Positions 15,295-24,996 of a DNA stretch of 64,000 bases are shown here, piece after piece. Under the pieces are notes generated by a model. The model was not told the origin of the DNA. It ran no database searches and saw only the letters and a program-made list of their open reading frames with translations. Location: positions 6,331,501 to 6,395,500 of the forward strand of contig NZ_CP127173.1 in NCBI RefSeq assembly GCF_030264295.1, read 5' to 3'. The first letter of the stretch is position 1. Each line of letters starts with the position of its first letter. This DNA is from Amycolatopsis nalaikhensis. GTDB taxonomy: Bacteria > Actinomycetota > Actinomycetes > Mycobacteriales > Pseudonocardiaceae. A program made the translations under genes and the position numbers.

Positions 15295-17776
15295 ATGGCT
15301 GGGTCGGCGACGAGGAAGCGAAGCACGGGAAGCGGCGCGAAGGGGGCAGCGGCGCGTAAGCCGCGTACACCCGCGAAGCCACGTACCTCCGCTGCCCGCA
15401 AGCCCGCCCCTCGCGCGCGGCGCAAGACACCCGGGATCTTCGGCAAGAGCGTCCGCGGGACCTGGAACCTGCTGGCCAAGGGCATCGGCACGCTGGCGCG
15501 CACGGTCGGCCGCACCCGCGAGCTCGAGCCGGAGCACCGCCGCGACGGCCTCGCGCTCGGCCTGATCGCGCTGGCCATCGTCGCGGCCGTCGGCGTCTGG
15601 TGGCGGGCCGCGGGCCCGATCGGGGCCGGGGTCGAGATCGCCGCCCGGACCGTCCTCGGCGCCGGGGCCGTCACCCTGCCGCTCGTGCTGGTCGTCGTCG
15701 CCGTCGCGCTGATGCGGTCCGAGCCGCACCCCGAGACGCGGCCGCGGATGGTGATCGGCACGATCATGGTCGTCCTGTCCGTGCTCGGGATGCTGCACAT
15801 CTTCACCGCGCTCCCGGCGACCAACGACGGCCGGATGTACGCCGGCGGCATCATCGGCGCCTTCTCCGGCGGCCTGCTGACCATGGGCGTCACCACCTGG
15901 GTCGCGGTGCCGCTGCTGATCCTCGCGCTGGTCTTCGGCGTCCTCGTGTTCACCGGCACGCCGGTCCGCGAGATCCCGCACCGGCTACGGCACTGGGGCC
16001 TCGACGAGGAGGAGATCGCCGAGGCCGAGGCCCAGCGCTCCGGGTTCGCCACCGACGAGGAGAAGGTCACCGAGGCCGACCCGAAGTCCGCGCGGCTGCG
16101 CAAGCCGTCGCGGCGCCGCCAGGCCAGCGAATCCGAGCCCGAGCAGCTGGACATCGACGCGATGCTCGCCGAGGCGCCGACTCCGGTCAAACCGCCCAAG
16201 CCGAAGCCCGTCGAGGTGCCGGAGAAGAAGCCGAAGAAGCCCGCCGAGCCGCCGCTCGCGGTGACCAGGACCGTCGAAGGCGACTACCAGCTCCCGCCGC
16301 CCGACCTGCTGAAGCTCGGCGACGCGCCGAAGTCCCGCAGCAAGGCCAACGACGCCATGATCGAGGCGATCACCGGCGTGCTGGAGCAGTTCAACGTCGA
16401 CGCGCAGGTCACCGGCTTCACCCGCGGCCCGACGGTCACCCGCTACGAGGTCGAAGCTCGGCCCGGGCGTGAAGGTCGAGAAGATCACCGCGCTGACCAA
16501 GAACATCGCGTACGCGGTCGCCACCGACAACGTCCGGCTGCTGGCGCCGATCCCCGGCAAGTCCGCGGTCGGCATCGAGGTGCCGAACTCCGACCGCGAG
16601 ATGGTGCGCCTGGGCGACGTCCTGCGCGCGCCGTCGACGGTCAAGGACAACCACCCGATGGTGATCGGCCTCGGCAAGGACATCGAGGGCCACTTCGTCA
16701 CCGCGAACCTGACGAAGATGCCGCACCTGCTGGTCGCCGGGTCCACCGGTTCCGGTAAGTCGAGCTTCGTCAACTCGATGCTGGTGTCGCTGCTCGCGCG
16801 CTCGACGCCGGACGAATGCCGGATGATCCTGATCGACCCGAAGATGGTCGAGCTGACGCCGTACGAGGGCATCCCGCACCTGATCACGCCCATCATCACC
16901 CAGCCGAAGAAGGCCGCCGCCGCGCTGGCCTGGCTGGTGGAGGAGATGGAGCAGCGCTACCAGGACATGCAGGTCAACAAGGTCCGGCACATCGACGACT
17001 ACAACAAGAAGGTCAAGTCGGGCGAGATCACGGCGCCGCCGGGGTCCGAGCGCGAGTACCGGCCGTACCCGTACATCATGGCGATCGTCGACAAGCTCGC
17101 CGACCTGATGATGACCGCCCCGCGCGACGTCGAGGACGCGATCGTCCGGATCACCCAGAAGGCCCGCGCGGCGGGGATCCACCTGGTCCTGGCCACGCAG
17201 CGGCCGTCGGTGGACGTCGTGACCGGCCTGATCAAGACCAACGTGCCTTCGCGGCTGGCCTTCGCGACGTCGTCGCTGACCGACTCGCGGGTCATCCTGG
17301 ATCAGCCGGGCGCGGAGAAGCTGATCGGCATGGGCGACGCGCTCTACCTGCCGATGGGCGCCGGGAAACCGGTCCGCATCCAGGGCGCGTTCGTCGGCGA
17401 CGAAGAGATCGCCGCGGTCGTCAACTACGCCAAGGAGCAGGCGCAGCCGGAGTACCAGGACGGCGTCACGGCCCAGAAGGCGGGCGAGAAGAAGGAGATC
17501 GACCCGGACATCGGCGACGACCTCGACGTCCTGCTGCAGGCGGCGGAGCTGATCGTGACGTCCCAGTTCGGGTCGACGTCGATGCTGCAGCGCAAGCTCC
17601 GGGTCGGGTTCGCCAAGGCCGGGCGGCTGATGGACCTGCTGGAGAGCCGCGGCGTGGTCGGCCCGTCGGAGGGCTCGAAGGCCCGCGACGTGCTGATCAA
17701 GCCGGAGGAGCTGGAGTCGGTCCTGTTCATGATCCGCGGCGGCGACCCGGTGCCGTCGGACCCGGACGAGGAGTGA
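15295..17776 (+). CDS. ftsK: DNA translocase FtsK (frameshifted in this sequence)
   Basis: Full-length FtsK/SpoIIIE-type translocase if one inserted base is removed (826 residues). Order: basic N-terminus, four to five transmembrane helices (about 75-225), charged linker, alpha domain (MIEAITGVLEQFNVDAQV), Walker A GSTGSGKSS near residue 482, Walker B region RMILIDPK, LVLATQRPSVDVVTG, and the C-terminal gamma winged-helix (TSMLQRKLRVGFAKAGRLMD). The frame breaks at 16453-16459, where GAAGCTC replaces GAGCTC (YEVELGPGVKVEK expected). It pumps and resolves chromosome termini at the septum. It is essential or important in most bacteria, so a sequence error is the likelier cause. Confidence 0.93.
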
Positions 17777-17812
17777 TGCAACCGGCGACGGCGTCCGGTC
17801 CGTCCTGAGCAC

Positions 17813-18242
17813 GTGGACCTACAGCGATTAGCAGCCGGACTGTTCGCCTTCGCCGTCGTCGCGGTGGGCGCCGGGAAGCTCGGTCGCCTCCGGGCAGCCG
17901 GTCCCGGCCCGGCCGTCGGCGCCGTCGACGGTCAGCGCCGCCCCGCAGGGCGACGTCACCCTGCGCGTCGGCGAGGAGGCCGCGATCCAGGGGAAGGACC
18001 TGGCGGTCCGCTACCTGCGCGTCGTCGCCGATTCGCGGTGCCGCCCGAACATGATGTGCATCTGGCAGGGCGAGGCGACGCTGGCGTTCCTGCTGAAGGA
18101 GCCGGGCCGCGGCGAGAGCAGGACGGCGGAGCTGCACAGCGGCCCCCGGACCGGACCCCAGGCGACCTCGTTCGCCGCCAGCCGGGTCGAGCTGGTGTCG
18201 GTGAGCGAAGACGGCCAAGAGGCCACGATCCGGGTCAGCTAG
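17813..18242 (+). CDS. Exported hypothetical protein (frameshifted in this sequence)
   Basis: A GTG start at 17813 begins a short hydrophobic signal-like segment (RLAAGLFAFAVVAVGAGS). The frame then shifts at 17875-17881, where GAAGCTC stands for GAGCTC; with one A removed the frame runs to TAG at 18240-18242 (142 residues). The mature part contains CRPNMMCIWQGEATL, a two-cysteine pattern common in small actinobacterial exported proteins of unknown function. A rare TTA leucine codon lies at 17828-17830. The GTG has no obvious ribosome-binding site, so the start is uncertain. Confidence 0.6.
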
Positions 18243-18392
18243 GACCGGACAGGTTGGCGACGCCCGCTGTGGAAGCGACCGCGGCCAGAGAGATCCAAGC
18301 GGCTGGTCTTGACCGGCGGCCCGGGCCGGACGCCGGTTGCCGTGGCGAAGATCCGGCAAGCCGCCGTCCTGACCCGGGCCAGGGGACGGGGC

Positions 18393-18826
18393 TCAGCCGC
18401 CGAACTTGCGGACCGCCTCGTAGTACGTCCAGGCCGCGCCCTTGCACGCCACATTGGACCCGCAGACGCTCTTCAAGTCCGTGTACAGGTTGTCGTCGAT
18501 CTTCAGCCGGTTCGCCTCCGTGAAGCGGCCCTGCTTCTTGTAGTTGCGGTAGCCGAAGTCGTGGCGGTGGCAGCCCGGGAGGAACTGCCAGCCGAACGGT
18601 GTGTCCGGCGACCACGAACAGCCGTCCGACGACCAGTCCAGCTGGCCGGAGTACGGCGCCTGGTTCCGGATCGACTCGAACCCGGACAGGGTGGTGTGGA
18701 AGAGGTACTGGTCGGTGACCGTCGGGATGTCGACGGCCGCCGCGGTGCCGGCGCCAGGAGGGCGCCCCCGCCGACAGTCACGGCCACCGCCACGGTGGCC
18801 CCCAGGTTCCGCAGTGTCGTGCGCAT
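18393..18826 (-). CDS. Secreted phospholipase A2 (prokaryotic type; frameshifted in this sequence)
   Basis: The start ATG 18826 gives a clear signal peptide (MRTTLRNLGATVAVAVTVGG). The mature enzyme is in another frame: DGCSWSPDTPFGWQFLPGC and HRHDFGYRNYKKQGRF carry the Ca-loop region and the HD catalytic dyad of the bacterial PLA2 family (as in Streptomyces), with paired cysteines later (CGSNVACKG). The two parts join if one base is added in the GC-rich run near 18736-18748, giving 144 residues. It would hydrolyse phospholipids outside the cell. Unlike most frameshifts here, this one is not at GAGCTC. Confidence 0.8.
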
Positions 18827-18925
18827 CGTTGCTTCCTTGCCGATCAATGGACGAGTGCCTGATCAGCTTCGGGCTTCGAGTGGCGCACGTCACCGCCCGA
18901 AAGGAGGTTGTTCGGAAAGTTTCCC

Positions 18926-19447
18926 TCAGAGTTCGAGCAACATGCGTGAATTGCCCAGGGTGTTGGGCTTGACGTACGGCAGGTCCAGGAACTCGGCGAC
19001 GCCGGTGTCGTGCGAGCGCCGCATCTCCTCGTAGACCTCCTGCGTCACGGGCGTGCCGTCGATCTCGACGAAGCCGTGCCCGGCGAAGAAACTCGTCTCG
19101 AACGTCAGCACGAAGAGCCTCTTAAGGCCCAGCTCGCGCGCCTCGTCGACGAGCCGGGCGACCAGCACCCGTCCGACGCCCTGGCCGCGGACGGCCTTGT
19201 CGACCACGACGGTCCGCAGCTCGGCGATGTCCTCCCAGAGCACGTGCAGCGCGGCCGCGCCGACGACCTCCCCGCCGACCTCGGCGACCCAGAACTCCTG
19301 GACCGCCTCGTACAGCGTGACCAGGTCTTTTTCCAGCAGAACGCGTCCCGCGTCCGAGTCGACGAGGGCCTTGATCTTGCGGACATCGGCGATCCGCGCG
19401 CGGCGGATGCCCGGGCGGGGCGAGTCGGACGGCACGATCCTCAACAT
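18926..19447 (-). CDS. argA: N-acetylglutamate synthase-like GNAT acetyltransferase (ArgA)
   Basis: 173 residues. The GNAT acetyl-CoA loop VRGQGVGRVLVARLVDEAR, the FFAGHGFVEIDGTPV segment and the C-terminal YVKPNTLGNSRMLLEL closely resemble the mycobacterial ArgA (Rv2747) as I recall it. It makes N-acetyl-L-glutamate from glutamate and acetyl-CoA, the first step of arginine synthesis. The ATG at 19447 gives the family length. Its place beside ftsK and pgsA also matches mycobacteria. It is divergent from the large AAA gene, whose promoter lies in the 114-bp gap. Confidence 0.88.
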   Translation of the reverse strand: MLRIVPSDSPRPGIRRARIADVRKIKALVDSDAGRVLLEKDLVTLYEAVQEFWVAEVGGEVVGAAALHVLWEDIAELRTVVVDKAVRGQGVGRVLVARLVDEARELGLKRLFVLTFETSFFAGHGFVEIDGTPVTQEVYEEMRRSHDTGVAEFLDLPYVKPNTLGNSRMLLEL

Positions 19448-19520
19448 TGCCACACCGCCCGCGGCGGGCGCCGACACGACCGAGGTACGCGGTCCGGGAC
19501 GTCGCCGTCGCACAGCGTCG

Positions 19521-19526
19521 TATGCT
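19521..19526 (+). promoter_or_regulatory. Putative -10 element (TATGCT) of the large AAA ATPase gene
   Basis: TATGCT within GTCGTATGCTGC, 35 nt before the ATG at 19562. The same 12-base word precedes the ESX-associated operon at 42293-42304, the only other occurrence I noticed. Confidence 0.35.
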
Positions 19527-19561
19527 GCCTGCGAGAGGTGACCGGCCGAGTGGGGGAGACG

Positions 19562-22500
19562 ATGACGCGCGCCGGATGGGACGCGTTCCAGGCCGCCGAA
19601 GCACAGGCGGCGGCGGGCCGCGCGGCCGCGCTGGAAGGTCCGGACGGGGTGGCGTGGCTGCTCGTCCCGGGCCGGGCGTGGCAGTGGCGGCGACCGGGAA
19701 CGCCGTGGCAGTACGGCCCCGCACCCGCCGATCCCGGCTACCGCGCGGCCACCCGCGTGGTGCCTCCGCCGCCGGGCGGGCCGATGCCGCCGAGCGGGCC
19801 GGTTCCGGCGCCGGGCGGATTCGCTCCGGCACCGCCGGGTGGCCCGATGCCGCCGGGTGCGCAGGTGCCGCCGGGCGGACGTTTTCCCACGCCGGAGGCG
19901 GGGTTTCCAGCACCGCCGAGTCCGGTCCACGGTGGGCCAGTGCCTCCGAACGGGCCGTTCCCCGGGCCAAACGGGGCATTCCCGGCGCCGCAGAGCGGCC
20001 CCTTTCCCGCGCCGGGCACGGCCGGTCCGCCACCGATGCCAGCAGGACCGGCCAGCCCCCGCCCGAATCCCGCCGTGGTGGTCGAGCAGCTGCGCGAGCG
20101 GGTCCGGTTCGTCGCCGGTTCCGAGTCGGCGGTCGCCTTCCTGCGGCGGACGGCCCAGGTGGTCGGCTGGGCCGAGGCCACCCGCCATCCCCAGCGGGGC
20201 GGTCCCGGGGAACCGCCGCCGCCCGAGCCCCAGCCGCCGGACCAGGACGAGGACGGTGGCTTCCTCGACGACATGGCGCGCTACACCCGCTCGGTCGCGG
20301 TGGACCTGCTCGCCGCGGGCGATCGGGCCCGACGGCGAAGCAACGCGCGCCGCGAGCAGGAGGACTACGAGCGGGCGCGCGCCAAGTGGCAGCAGGACCT
20401 GCGCGAGTGGGAACAGCGGCAGACCGGGCAGAAGCAGGCCAACCCGCTGATCCTGTTCGTCGGCCCGCCGCACACCGGCCAGCGACGTCTCTACCGAGCC
20501 CTCTACAGCGTGCTCAGGGAGGCCGGAGCCGGGTTCACGGGCGGCAGCTTCATCGCGGGCCCGGAGCTGCTGCGGGACGGGCAAGGCGACCCGGTGCCCG
20601 CCGAAGCCGGGTTGCGCGACTTCGTCCGGGAAGCCGACGAAGCCGACAACCCGAGTTGCATCCTCGTGGACGAGGTCGACGCCCTCTTCGACGGCAACCC
20701 CGCCGGGGTGCTCCGCTATCTCCGTGAGGTCGCGCACGACCAGGAAAGCGGTCGCCTGCTGGTCCTCGCCGGGACGGACAAGGTGCTGGACGTCCTCCGC
20801 GCCGAGGCGCCCGAGCTGGCCTCGAGCGTGCTGGTCCACCGGATGCCGGAGTTCACCACCACGGCCCGGATCGCCGCGCTGCTCGACGTCCTCGCCGCCG
20901 AGCGGTCCCTCGCGCTGCCGCCACCGGTCCGCGACGGCCTCGCCGCGCTCGCCGGGCGGGGCCCGGCCGACGCCCGATCCGTCGAGGCGTTGCTGACCGC
21001 CGCGAGCCGCACCGCGGTGGCGCGGGGCGCGGCGCCCGACGGCCGGGTCCACCTGCTGCCCGCCGACGTCGAGGCGGTCGCCGGGCACGCCGCGCAGCGG
21101 GCCGGGAAGTCGGTCGAGGAGCTGGTGGCCGAGCTCGACGCCATGATCGGGCTCGCGTCGGTGAAGCAGCGGGTGCGCGGCCTGGTGGACGAGCTGGCCG
21201 TGGACGCCCGCCGCCGCGAGGCCGGGCTGCCCGTCGCGGCGCGGAGCCGGCACCTCGTCTTCACCGGGAACCCCGGCACCGCGAAGACGACCGTCGCCCG
21301 CTTGGTCGGCCGGATCTACCAGGCGCTGGGTGTGCTGCCGAAGGGGCACGTCGTCGAGGTCGCGCGCCCCGATCTCGTCGGCGAGTACGTCGGCGAAACG
21401 TCGTTGAAGACCCGCAGCGTCTGCCAACGCGCGATGGGCGGCGTCCTCTTCCTCGACGAGGCCTACAACCTCGTCTCCGGGGACGACGACGACTTCGGCC
21501 GCGAGGCGGTCACCGAACTGCTGCTGCAGATGGAGAACCACCGGGACGGCTTCGTGGTGTTCGCCGCGGGCTACCCGAAGGAGATGGACGAGTTCCTCGA
21601 GTCCAACCCGGGCCTGCGGTCGCGCTTCGCCGGGCGCGTCGAGTTCCCGGACTACTCGGCCGAGGAGCTCGCCGGGATCTTCCGGTCGATGGCGGGCAGC
21701 CAGGGCTACCGGCTCGCCGACGACCTGCTGGCGGCGCTGCCGGAGGCGATGCGCCGGATCCCGCGCGGGCGCGGGTTCGCGAACGGCCGCTCCGCGCGCG
21801 GCCTGCTCGAGGCGGCCATCGGCAAGCAGTCGAGCCGGCTCGCGGCGCGGCCGCGGACGTCGGCCGACGAGCTGGCCACCCTGGTGGCGGCGGACCTGCC
21901 CGAATCCGGGGAGGCCGGGGTGGCCGTCACCGACGACGCCGGGCCGCGGCGCGGGCTCGAGGAGCTGCTCGCCGAGCTGGACGCCATGATCGGCCTGGAC
22001 GACGTCAAGCAGCGGGTGCACGCGCTGGTCGCCGAGACCCGGCTGGACGCGCGCCGCCGCAAGGCCGGGCTCCCCGTGGCCACCCGCAGCAGGCACCTCG
22101 TGTTCACCGGCAACCCCGGCACGGCCAAGACGACCGTCGCCCGGCTGATGGGGCAGCTCTACCGCGCCCTCGGCGTGCTGCCGTCCGGGCACCTGGTCGA
22201 GGTCGCGCGCCCGGACCTGGTCGCGGAGTACATCGGCCAGACCGCGCCGAAGACCCGCGACGCCTGCGAGCGCGCGATCGGCGGGGTGCTCTTCATCGAC
22301 GAGGCCTACACCCTCGTGCAGGACCACGCGAACGGTGCCGACTTCGGTGCGGAGGCCGTGGCGGAACTGCTGGTGCAGATGGAGAACCATCGCGCGGACC
22401 TGGTCGTCGTCGCGGCGGGCTACCCGGCCGACATGGACCGGTTCCTCGACAGCAACGCGGGGCTGCGGTCGCGGTTCGGCGGCACCGTCGAGTTCGCCGA

Positions 22501-22774
22501 CTACACCGGCGACGAGCTGGCCGCGATCTTCACCGCCATGGCCGTCAAGCAGGGTTACCGGCTGGCGCCGGACCTGGCGGCCGCCCTGCCCGGGGTGATG
22601 GCGGGGCTCGACCGCGGTGCCGGGTTCGCCAACGGCCGCACCGCGCGCGGGCTGCTGGAGCGGGCGATCAGCGCGCAGGCGATGCGGCTGGCCGGACCGG
22701 ACGTCGATCTCGAACGGCTGGCCGACGCCGAGCTGGTCCTGCTGACCCGCGCGGACCTGCCCGCCCCGTCCTGA
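19562..22774 (+). CDS. Large AAA+ ATPase with two CbxX/CfxQ domains and a third degenerate ATPase domain
   Basis: 1070 residues. A Pro/Gly-rich low-complexity linker (about 60-175) follows a short N-terminal domain. A first AAA-like module has a degenerate Walker A (GPPHTGQRR, about residue 300) and a Walker B CILVDEVDALF. Two near-identical CbxX-type AAA modules follow, each with HLVFTGNPGTAKTT (about 563 and 845), GVLFLDEAY or GVLFIDEAY and LRSRF arginine fingers. CbxX modules are found in rubisco activases and the ESX chaperone-cycling ATPase EccA. ATG 19562 has GGGGGAG upstream. No secretion genes are adjacent; an EccA-like role is an inference. Confidence 0.85.
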   Translation: MTRAGWDAFQAAEAQAAAGRAAALEGPDGVAWLLVPGRAWQWRRPGTPWQYGPAPADPGYRAATRVVPPPPGGPMPPSGPVPAPGGFAPAPPGGPMPPGAQVPPGGRFPTPEAGFPAPPSPVHGGPVPPNGPFPGPNGAFPAPQSGPFPAPGTAGPPPMPAGPASPRPNPAVVVEQLRERVRFVAGSESAVAFLRRTAQVVGWAEATRHPQRGGPGEPPPPEPQPPDQDEDGGFLDDMARYTRSVAVDLLAAGDRARRRSNARREQEDYERARAKWQQDLREWEQRQTGQKQANPLILFVGPPHTGQRRLYRALYSVLREAGAGFTGGSFIAGPELLRDGQGDPVPAEAGLRDFVREADEADNPSCILVDEVDALFDGNPAGVLRYLREVAHDQESGRLLVLAGTDKVLDVLRAEAPELASSVLVHRMPEFTTTARIAALLDVLAAERSLALPPPVRDGLAALAGRGPADARSVEALLTAASRTAVARGAAPDGRVHLLPADVEAVAGHAAQRAGKSVEELVAELDAMIGLASVKQRVRGLVDELAVDARRREAGLPVAARSRHLVFTGNPGTAKTTVARLVGRIYQALGVLPKGHVVEVARPDLVGEYVGETSLKTRSVCQRAMGGVLFLDEAYNLVSGDDDDFGREAVTELLLQMENHRDGFVVFAAGYPKEMDEFLESNPGLRSRFAGRVEFPDYSAEELAGIFRSMAGSQGYRLADDLLAALPEAMRRIPRGRGFANGRSARGLLEAAIGKQSSRLAARPRTSADELATLVAADLPESGEAGVAVTDDAGPRRGLEELLAELDAMIGLDDVKQRVHALVAETRLDARRRKAGLPVATRSRHLVFTGNPGTAKTTVARLMGQLYRALGVLPSGHLVEVARPDLVAEYIGQTAPKTRDACERAIGGVLFIDEAYTLVQDHANGADFGAEAVAELLVQMENHRADLVVVAAGYPADMDRFLDSNAGLRSRFGGTVEFADYTGDELAAIFTAMAVKQGYRLAPDLAAALPGVMAGLDRGAGFANGRTARGLLERAISAQAMRLAGPDVDLERLADAELVLLTRADLPAPS

Positions 22775-22825
22775 CGGAACCCCGGGATGGGTGACGCCGT
22801 CGTCGGCTCGTCCGGGCCCGGCGGC

Positions 22826-22831
22826 TACCCT
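22826..22831 (+). promoter_or_regulatory. Putative -10 element (TACCCT) for leaderless rimO mRNA
   Basis: TACCCT ends 7 nt before the GTG at 22839. It separates rimO-pgsA from the AAA gene, which stops at 22774. Confidence 0.45.
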
Positions 22832-22838
22832 GAACGTC

Positions 22839-24277
22839 GTGCCTTCTCCTGCCACGGACCCTGCCGCCACCCGACGCGTCTCCCTGCTGACCCTGGGCTG
22901 CGCCCGCAACGAGGTCGACTCGGAGGAGCTGGCGGGCCGGCTGGCGGCCGGCGGCTGGGAGCTGGCGGCCGATCCGGAGGACTCCGACGTCGTGGTGGTC
23001 AACACCTGCGGCTTCGTCGAGTCGGCCAAAAAGGACTCCGTCGACACGCTGCTCGCCGCGTCGGACACGGGCAAGAAGGTCGTCGCGGTCGGCTGCATGG
23101 CCGAGCGCTACGGCCACGAGCTCGCCGACAGCCTGCCCGAGGCCGACGCCGTGCTGGGCTTCGACCACTACGCCGAGCTTCTCCGACCGGCTCGACGACG
23201 TCGTCGCGGGCCGCAAGATCGCCTCGCACACCCCCGGCGACCGGCGCAAGCTGCTGCCGATCAGCCCGGTGCAGCGGCCCGCCGCCGCGGAGAGCGTGGA
23301 GGTGCCGGGGCACGCGCAGCACGGCTGGGGCCCGCGGGTGCTGCGCACGCGCCTCGACGACTCGCCGGTGGCCGCGCTGAAGATCGCCTCCGGCTGCGAC
23401 CGGCGCTGCTCGTTCTGCGCGATCCCGTCGTTCCGCGGCTCGTTCGTCTCGCGGCAGCCCGACGAGGTCGTCGCCGAGGCGATGTGGCTGGCGGAGAACG
23501 GCGTCAAGGAGCTGTTCCTGGTCAGCGAGAACTCGACGTCCTACGGCAAGGACTTCGGCCGCGACGGCGCCACCGCGCTGGAGCGGCTCCTGCCGCGGCT
23601 GGCCGAGATCGACGGCATCGAGCGCGTCCGCGTCTCCTACCTGCAGCCGGCCGAGACGCGCCCGCAGCTGGTCAAGGCGATCGCGACCACGCCGGGCGTC
23701 GCCGAGTACTTCGACCTGTCGTTCCAGCACTCCAGCGAGCAGGTGCTGCGCCGGATGCGCCGGTTCGGCTCCACGGATTCGTTCCTGGCGCTGTGCGAGC
23801 AGATCCGCGAGTACGCGCCCGAGGCGGGCATCCGGACCAACGTGATCGTCGGGTTCCCCGGCGAGACCGAGCACGACCTGGCCGAGCTCGAGCGGTTCCT
23901 CACGGGCGCGCGCCTCGACGCGGTCGGCGTGTTCGGCTACTCCGACGAGGACGGCACCGAAGCCGAGACCTTCGACGGCAAGCTCGACCCCGAAGAGGTG
24001 GCCAAGCGCGTCACGCGCATCTCGGCGCTGGTCGAGGAGCTGACCGCGCAGCGCGCCGAGGACCGGATCGGCACGTTCGTCGACGTGCTGGTGGAGCTGG
24101 ACGACGACGGCGGAGCTCACCGGCCGCGCCGCACACCAGGCGCCCGAGGTCGACGGAGAGTGCGTCATCCTCGACGCGCCGGAAAAAACGCAGGTCGGCG
24201 ACTTCCTGCGCTGCGAGGTCGTCGACTCGGCGGGCGTGGACCTGATCGTCCGCGCGGCACCGGACGCCGACCGGTGA
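22839..24277 (+). CDS. rimO: Ribosomal protein uS12 methylthiotransferase RimO (two frameshifts in this sequence)
   Basis: Radical-SAM methylthiotransferase. N-terminal UPF0004 domain (LLTLGCARNEVDSEEL, VNTCGFVESAKKDS), radical-SAM cluster loop CDRRCSFCAIPSFRGSF near residue 186 and a C-terminal TRAM domain. The reading frame changes twice: at 23175-23181 (GAGCTTC for GAGCTC) and at 24112-24118 (an extra G before GAGCTC). Removing one base at each gives one 478-codon frame. RimO modifies Asp in ribosomal protein S12 with a methylthio group. GTG 22839 lies 7 nt after TACCCT. The stop overlaps the pgsA GTG (GTGA). Confidence 0.92.
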
Positions 24278-24915
24278 GTGCGGTCCCCAGCGACGCCGCC
24301 GACGAGGGCACCAGCCGCGAAGGCCCGGCCCAGGTCCCGGTCGCCACGCCGGTCCCGACGCTCAACCTGGCGAACCTCCTGACGCTGTCCCGCCTGGTCC
24401 TGGTGCCGCTGTTCGTGGTGGCGCTGTTCGTCGACGGCGGCCACGACACGACGTGGCGCGCGCTCGCGACGGGCCTGTTCGCGATCGCCTCGGCGACCGA
24501 CCAGCTCGACGGCTGGGTGGCCCGCAAGTACGGCCTGATCACCGACTTCGGCAAGATCGCCGACCCGATCGCGGACAAGGCGCTGACGGGTGCCGCGCTG
24601 GTCGGGCTGAGCGTGCTCGGCGAGCTGGGCTGGTGGGTGACGATCGTCATCGCGGTCCGCGAGATCGGCGTGACGCTGCTGCGCTTCTGGGTGATCCGCC
24701 ACGGCGTGATCCCGGCGAGCCGTGGCGGCAAGGCGAAGACGATGGCCCAGATCGCGGCGATCGTGGCGTACCTGCTGCCGCTCCCGGTGGGCGCGGACCC
24801 GGTGCGGTGGGCCCTGATGGGGCTGGCCCTGGTGCTGACCGTGGTGACGGGCGTGGACTACCTGATCCGGGCGATCCGGCTGCGCGCGGCCGGGCGCCGG
24901 GTCACCGGGAGCTGA
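24274..24915 (+). CDS. pgsA: CDP-diacylglycerol-glycerol-3-phosphate 3-phosphatidyltransferase PgsA
   Basis: 213 residues, five to six transmembrane helices. The CDP-alcohol phosphotransferase signature is complete: DQLDGWVARKYGLITDFGK followed by IADPIADK (DGx2ARx8Gx3Dx3D). It makes phosphatidylglycerophosphate for anionic phospholipids. GTG 24274 overlaps the rimO stop, so translation is coupled. A polar tail of about 25 residues precedes the first helix. The pgsA-cinA-clgR order matches mycobacteria. Confidence 0.93.
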   Translation: MSAVPSDAADEGTSREGPAQVPVATPVPTLNLANLLTLSRLVLVPLFVVALFVDGGHDTTWRALATGLFAIASATDQLDGWVARKYGLITDFGKIADPIADKALTGAALVGLSVLGELGWWVTIVIAVREIGVTLLRFWVIRHGVIPASRGGKAKTMAQIAAIVAYLLPLPVGADPVRWALMGLALVLTVVTGVDYLIRAIRLRAAGRRVTGS

Positions 24916-24947
24916 CGGTGACGGATACCTCTGCTTCGCCGAGGCGT

Positions 24948-24996
24948 CGCGAATGACTCATTCGGGACCTCCGGCGTCCGCGATGAGTCATTCGCG
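24948..24996. repeat. GAATGAGTCATTC-type double palindrome, copy 1 (overlaps cinA start)
   Basis: Two palindromes, GAATGACTCATTC (24951-24963) and a variant GATGAGTCATTC (24982-24993), separated by a spacer with GGGACCTCC. The same paired arrangement recurs at 34743, 44580 and 45691. In this copy both possible ATG starts of cinA lie inside the palindromes. Confidence 0.8.

Noticed and set aside
18926..23098. Very long open frame (1390 codons) on the minus strand over the AAA gene
   Set aside because: Shadow frame produced by high GC3 of the plus-strand gene; only its last 174 codons (argA) have family motifs and a proper start.
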